The notes under the pieces are model-generated. The model was given only the letters and a program-made list of their open reading frames with translations. It was not told the DNA's origin and did not search any database. Shown here in pieces: positions 60,000 through 64,000 of a stretch of DNA of 64,000 nt (position 1 is its first letter; every line of letters begins with the position of its first letter). The translations under genes and the position numbers were made by a program. Origin of the DNA: Sclerodactyla briareus (taxonomy: Eukaryota; Echinodermata; Holothuroidea; Dendrochirotida; Sclerodactylidae); NCBI GenBank assembly GCA_026419785.1, contig JAODTK010002555.1, positions 310,001-374,000 of the forward strand, read 5' to 3'.

Positions 60000-60545
60000 A
60001 TATAGAATAAATCTTCATAATACAAGAGTCCGACGAAAGCAACAAAAAGCTCGCGAAAGCCTCAAGCATTTTCACATAGCGGGTGGCAAGACCTTTATGT
60101 TGCCATCCGCAATAAAGAGAAGGGGGCTAGGTAATAATACCGAGAAGCGAAAGAAACATGCAAAAGAAAAAAACTTGGTTTTTCAGTGACATTTCTTTAC
60201 ACGAAACAGTTCAAGTTCTGTTTGGATATTTGAATCGTCTATCACTCTTTCAACAGGATGGACAGGGGATTCCAAACTCCAGCAGATGTTGAGCTGAGGT
60301 GACTTAGGGCGAATATACAGCGTTGATAAACCATTTGTAATACGGGTAGTGATATATGGTTAGCCTAATGAATACTCCCTCCCGTTTAGCAACCAAAGCG
60401 GGAATTCATTGTAATCAACAGAAGAAGAATTATTATATTGTATTTCCATACAAAATGTTGATCCCAATTATCTTCGACCCGTCTATAACTACACAAGGTG
60501 GCATTTCACTTGATAATCATTGTGGTAATTGTACCAATCAAGAAT
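60000..60545 (+). repeat. Unidentified dispersed repeat, copy 2
   Basis: Diverged counterpart of 41190-41660, in the same orientation and order. It has a degenerate GGTGGCAA..TTGCCATCC hairpin at about 60082-60112, the ATGGACAGGGGATTCCAAAC segment at about 60258, CAGCGTTGATAAACC at 60319, ATACTCCCTCCCG and CAACCAAAGCGG at about 60370-60400, and TTGATAATCATTGTGG near 60511. Stops occur in every frame across the segment that is open in copy 1. Confidence 0.55.
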
Positions 60546-60549
60546 GACA

Positions 60550-63170
60550 AACAGATAGGATAGAGCTGTACGATGGTATCAATACGCGTGTACGTATATG
60601 ACACAATTTGTCGGTCAACGAAGAGATTCTCTATTGCAATACTCAATTCTTGGTAAACATAGTAAAAACTGAATTGTTATTCAGTTAAATTTTGAAGATG
60701 AGAACTATTTTTTCAACTTTTTGTATTTATTTCGGTCCGTTATTATTTCAAGCCAGTCGCCTAAAAATATGGGTCGATGCGCATTGTCTCGATATTATTT
60801 CTGTGGATTGGCAACACTGACCCTGATCCTAACAAGAAATATATCATGGCTACAATACAATACAACTATCCAATCAGAAAATAAATTTTGGGGCAGTGCC
60901 CTTGAGCCGAAAAATATCAGGCTCTTAGAAAGACTTGAACCATCGGCACATATTTTACACGAATGTCCATATAACTATTATAATGTCTCGTCAGGAAATA
61001 TTCAGACTATGTATTCAAAATATCACGCGCTTGTGTGCATCGCTTACTCCAGGAACGCTTGATATATAGGCTTCAAGGTATAGACAAGACATGCAGTGAA
61101 TACACATTATACCGATCCTCAGTGGACAGACGAAGGGCAAGAAATTGACTCAAACAAGTCACATCGTGACGAGTCACCTCCCTGTTGTGTTGAAAGAAGG
61201 CGAAAATCAGGCACAACCGCGACTAGGATAGCGTAGAATACCATGAATCCAACAACGTTCAAAATTTCAGCTACTTTAGTGTACCATCTAGACCTTCTTG
61301 GATTTTCACTAGCAATGCCTGCAAGAAAGCAAAACAGTCAACTACAATTTATACGAAGGTATAGTGAGGTTAGGTGTGGTCCGTGCGGTTACTGTCCACG
61401 TTGCGTATATTGCCAATTGTCTAGGTGGTTATTCATACAATAAACGCAAAGTGATGACAATGCTGAACGTCATTCCGATGAAGTACATAATTTTTCCTAG
61501 ACAAGATTCATTTACTTTGGATTGGGTAAAGACAGCAAATATTGAGCAGCCAGGAAAGGCCATTCCAAAACCATTACTAATGGATGACTTTGAATAAAGA
61601 ATAAATAGAAGGAATCACAGAAAATGCATGAAATTCACTGTATTCATTGTATTCACAATTGGAAGACAATGAGTGTGGCCTGAGGCACTCAACCAAGAAT
61701 TTCTTTCATTTTAGAGATGTAAACGCATTTCTGTGAAGTGTTTCTTCCCTTTTGCTCTCAAACCCCTCTCCATCAGCCATACTTTCTCCATTGTGAAAGT
61801 GTTGCGGTATGGATCCTTCAAAATATTAGAATAACATGTATCCAACTGGGATATTCATATGTGGCGATATTAAATCCTTGTAATTGCGCCCATCAGGCGG
61901 GAAATTGACAAAGTACAGTTTTTTTTAGTTGGATGTACGCGCTTGTCTTCTCTCAATTCATTACTACATACCGCAAAGCGTCCACCCAGTCATGCAGAGG
62001 TGTTCATAAGAAGGCAAGGAATCCCTACGCAGAAATGCGTTGTCGGCTATCTGGAATATTGCTTTCCATTGAACCTCTAATGACGGGCTACTCAAATGAT
62101 TGTCATGTTCCAACCATATTAGGGAATTTCCCGATTTTGTCAGTCATATTTTGGACGCCATGTGTTTTTTTCTTAATGAAAAATGATTACGGAAAATCTG
62201 GCTACACTGATTTTCTCTCCAATTTCGCATACTTTATGTGTGTTTTCATGCATTCTTGTGATTTCCATTATTTTGTCGGTCAGAAAAATAGGGACAAGTT
62301 AATAGAAAAAAAAAGCGATGCGGTGAAAGCGATGCGGTGGAAACGATGTCGTGAAATGGTGCTGTGAAAAATTTGGAGGTTTGGACACATTTCAGTGCAT
62401 CGCTCATACTTTTTAACACTTTTCCTATTCGATTAATCGATGCAACGCAGTACGTTTGGACTATACTTCATTTCATTTCATTTGTTTGTTTCTTTACTTA
62501 ATGACAAAAAGAATGTACAACATATAATATATGCACGAATCAAGAGAAGTCAGTAGGTGAAAGGAAGTGATCTTGGTCACTACAAGGTGAAAATGAACCG
62601 ACCACCCTTCCACTGAAACCCCGGTGAAGGGCTTCTAACCTTAACCTTACAGCCATTAATAACCGTACCCACCCCACCCGTACTCTCATCATGTACAGTA
62701 TGTACTACACTACAATGGTATATATTTCAAGTACTAACTGCTAGGCTATTGTATATATTTACACCCGTAGCCCAGCGTTATTCTACCTAAAATATATCCT
62801 GGTGGTTAGATGTCAATTCACACATATCCAACTATATCTACCACATCCAACAACAACAAAATCAAATGCTTTATCCGGCGCAAAATATACCATTTGCAAA
62901 TCAATATTCAAACAAGAAAACAACAGAAATCCAGAACAGCTGTATCACGTACAATGTGCTACAATAATGACCATAGTGTTTGCCCTAATTAATCGGTGGA
63001 TTAGGCTGTTTGTTACTATGCGATGCGAGTCATCCTCATATACTCGCACACCAATCATGCTTCATGCTTCATCAGGAAGCCAATCAACGTCCGTATACAA
63101 ATACAGCTGCATTTCTATGGTCTTTCGTCATGTGTATACATTTTATTCAATTATAATAATAATGATGCAA
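60550..63170. other. Unassigned stretch
   Basis: Frames at 60721-61062 and 61933-62367 contain hydrophobic segments but no motif I recognise and no supported splice partners. Near 62312-62358 the word GCGATGCGGTGAAA recurs in short degenerate form. Nothing else is supported. Confidence 0.35.
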
Positions 63171-63174
63171 TCAA

Positions 63175-63565
63175 TAGAGCGCCTAATGCAAGAAGCCTCT
63201 GGGCGCTTTACAAACCTAGAAGAAACACAGAGCAGAAAAAGAAAAACAGAAAAGCAGAGGACGAAAAACAGGGAAAGAAACACCCAGCAAAGACATGACA
63301 GGAAAATCAGTCAGACAGAAAGTGCTGAGTGAAGAGAAACGTTTTAAGACTAGACTTGAAAGTAGCTATAGTTGGGGCCAAACGGACAGAGTCAGAAAGG
63401 GTATTCCACAAGTGAAGAGCAGCAGAGGCGAAAGAACGGTCACCGTAGAACTTTGTGGACGAGCGAACCTATGATGACTTTAAGCTGTTGCTTGAAGATG
63501 ACCTTAGAGATCTGGAAGGAACATGTAGCTGAAAAAGCTCTGAGATGAAACTAGGAGCCATGCCG
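63175..63565 (-). mobile_element. CR1/L2-like LINE ORF2 C-terminus and 3' end
   Basis: The minus strand from 63561 to 63307 reads MAPSFISELFQLHVPSRSLR, an in-frame TAG at 63469-63471, then KFYGDRSFASAALHLWNTLSD, and ends FKSSLKTFLFTQHFLSD and TGA at 63307-63309. This is the standard C-terminal signature of CR1/L2-type ORF2 proteins (SELL..Y.P.R.LRS, YGDR.F..AA..LWN.L, FK..LKT.LF). The 3' untranslated part follows toward 63175 with GCGCTTTACAAAC-like and ATT-rich sequence. Only one stop is seen, so this copy is younger than most others here. Confidence 0.8.
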
Positions 63566-63574
63566 AGGTATTTT

Positions 63575-64000
63575 TTTCCACAAATTTATTGGCACAATCT
63601 CTCAAACACAGAAACTGATACAATATAACAATGATACATAACACATTATGCACGATCCACTGTTACATTACCCGCAGGATATAGAATTCATCAATGTCTC
63701 CAAATCCTTACATTTTCCGTTCTTATTAGGTATATGCGCTTCAAAGCAGCATAACATGGAACCGTTTTGGTACATATGCAAACATAAATACAATATTTTG
63801 CATGGAAAATTGTGAAACATACCACTTTAACCTGTTCTCATAATATCCGAAGCAAACGTTTTCGTATCCAATCTCAACTTTGGAATCAAACAAATCCAAA
63901 TATATTCTATCTCAATTTTGACCCAATTTTGGGCAACGCCAGAAAAGGTGGTCTAAAGTTTCAAGAGACTCATTGCAAAATTACAGCTCTTGAATCATCT
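63575..64000 (-). mobile_element. LINE ORF2 3' fragment with zinc-binding RT C-terminal domain
   Basis: Reading the minus strand from the window end gives FCNESLETLDHLFWRCPKLGQ (about 63980-63917). This is a zf-RVT zinc-binding motif of the form C-x(8)-H-x(4)-C, found after the RT in L1/Tx1-, RTE- and I-related LINEs. Downstream the frame continues with GYYENRLKWYVSQFSMQN and other open sequence to a stop near 63750. One internal stop occurs. A short A-rich stretch (plus-strand T-run at about 63571-63577) marks its 3' end and abuts the CR1/L2-like element. The 5' part lies beyond the window. Confidence 0.7.

Noticed and set aside
61120-61240. Sulfotransferase-like phrase (TSHIVTSHLPVV)
   Set aside because: It weakly recalls a THLP motif, but the flanks lack the P-loop and PAPS-binding motifs and are in broken frames.
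62802-63332. 176-codon plus-strand frame
   Set aside because: Its second half is antisense to a CR1/L2-like LINE 3' end; composition is low-complexity (Lys, Arg, Thr, Gln).
1-64000. CRISPR arrays, bacterial operons, rRNA genes
   Set aside because: No regularly spaced identical short repeats, no compact gene strings and no conserved rRNA cores; the repeats here are diverged arrays of animal type.

Overview
The window reads as nuclear DNA of an animal, most probably a marine invertebrate and perhaps an echinoderm or another invertebrate deuterostome. That lineage guess is inference from the type of repeats (CR1/L2/Jockey-like LINE remains, tRNA-type SINEs, degenerate satellite-like arrays, long poly-C and poly-A runs). 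There are no operons and almost every long reading frame is accidental or lies in a repeat.

One host gene can be supported: three coding exons on the plus strand at 52289-52522, 54778-54925 and 56587-56690. They join in phase to a 161-residue small membrane protein. It has a proline-rich N-terminus with PPPY and PSAP motifs, a Cys-Cys-Cys hydrophobic segment, a short loop and a C-terminal transmembrane helix, an architecture like the CD225/dispanin (IFITM-like) family. A second acceptor 13 nt upstream of exon 3 would remove the last helix.

Layout. 0-8.6 kb: unique-looking sequence with small tandem repeats, a MITE-like foldback and a first G+T-rich block (about 3-4.3 kb). 8.6-12.2 kb: a second G+T-skewed block with local tandem duplications, ending at a tRNA-like SINE. 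13-24 kb: mostly unassigned, with decayed reading frames on the minus strand (14.5-15.9 and 21.7-22.0 kb), a 180-bp tandem repeat and a MITE-like element. 24.4-27.2 kb: a SINE followed by a large ~155-bp array. 29.3-30.1 kb: two units of a family rich in TGACCT half-sites. 32.9-39.6 kb: a LINE graveyard with at least five fragments on both strands. 41.2 and 60.0 kb: two copies of an unidentified dispersed repeat carrying a hairpin. 42.5-45.0 kb: a ~300-bp array with DR4/DR1-spaced TGACCT half-sites. 45.9-47.5 kb: a ~235-bp array. 52.2-56.9 kb: the gene. 63.3-64.0 kb: two abutting LINE 3' ends on the minus strand.

Beyond the one gene, the content is mobile-element remains, satellite-like arrays and sequence to which I cannot assign a function. 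Repeat boundaries and periods were judged by eye and are approximate.
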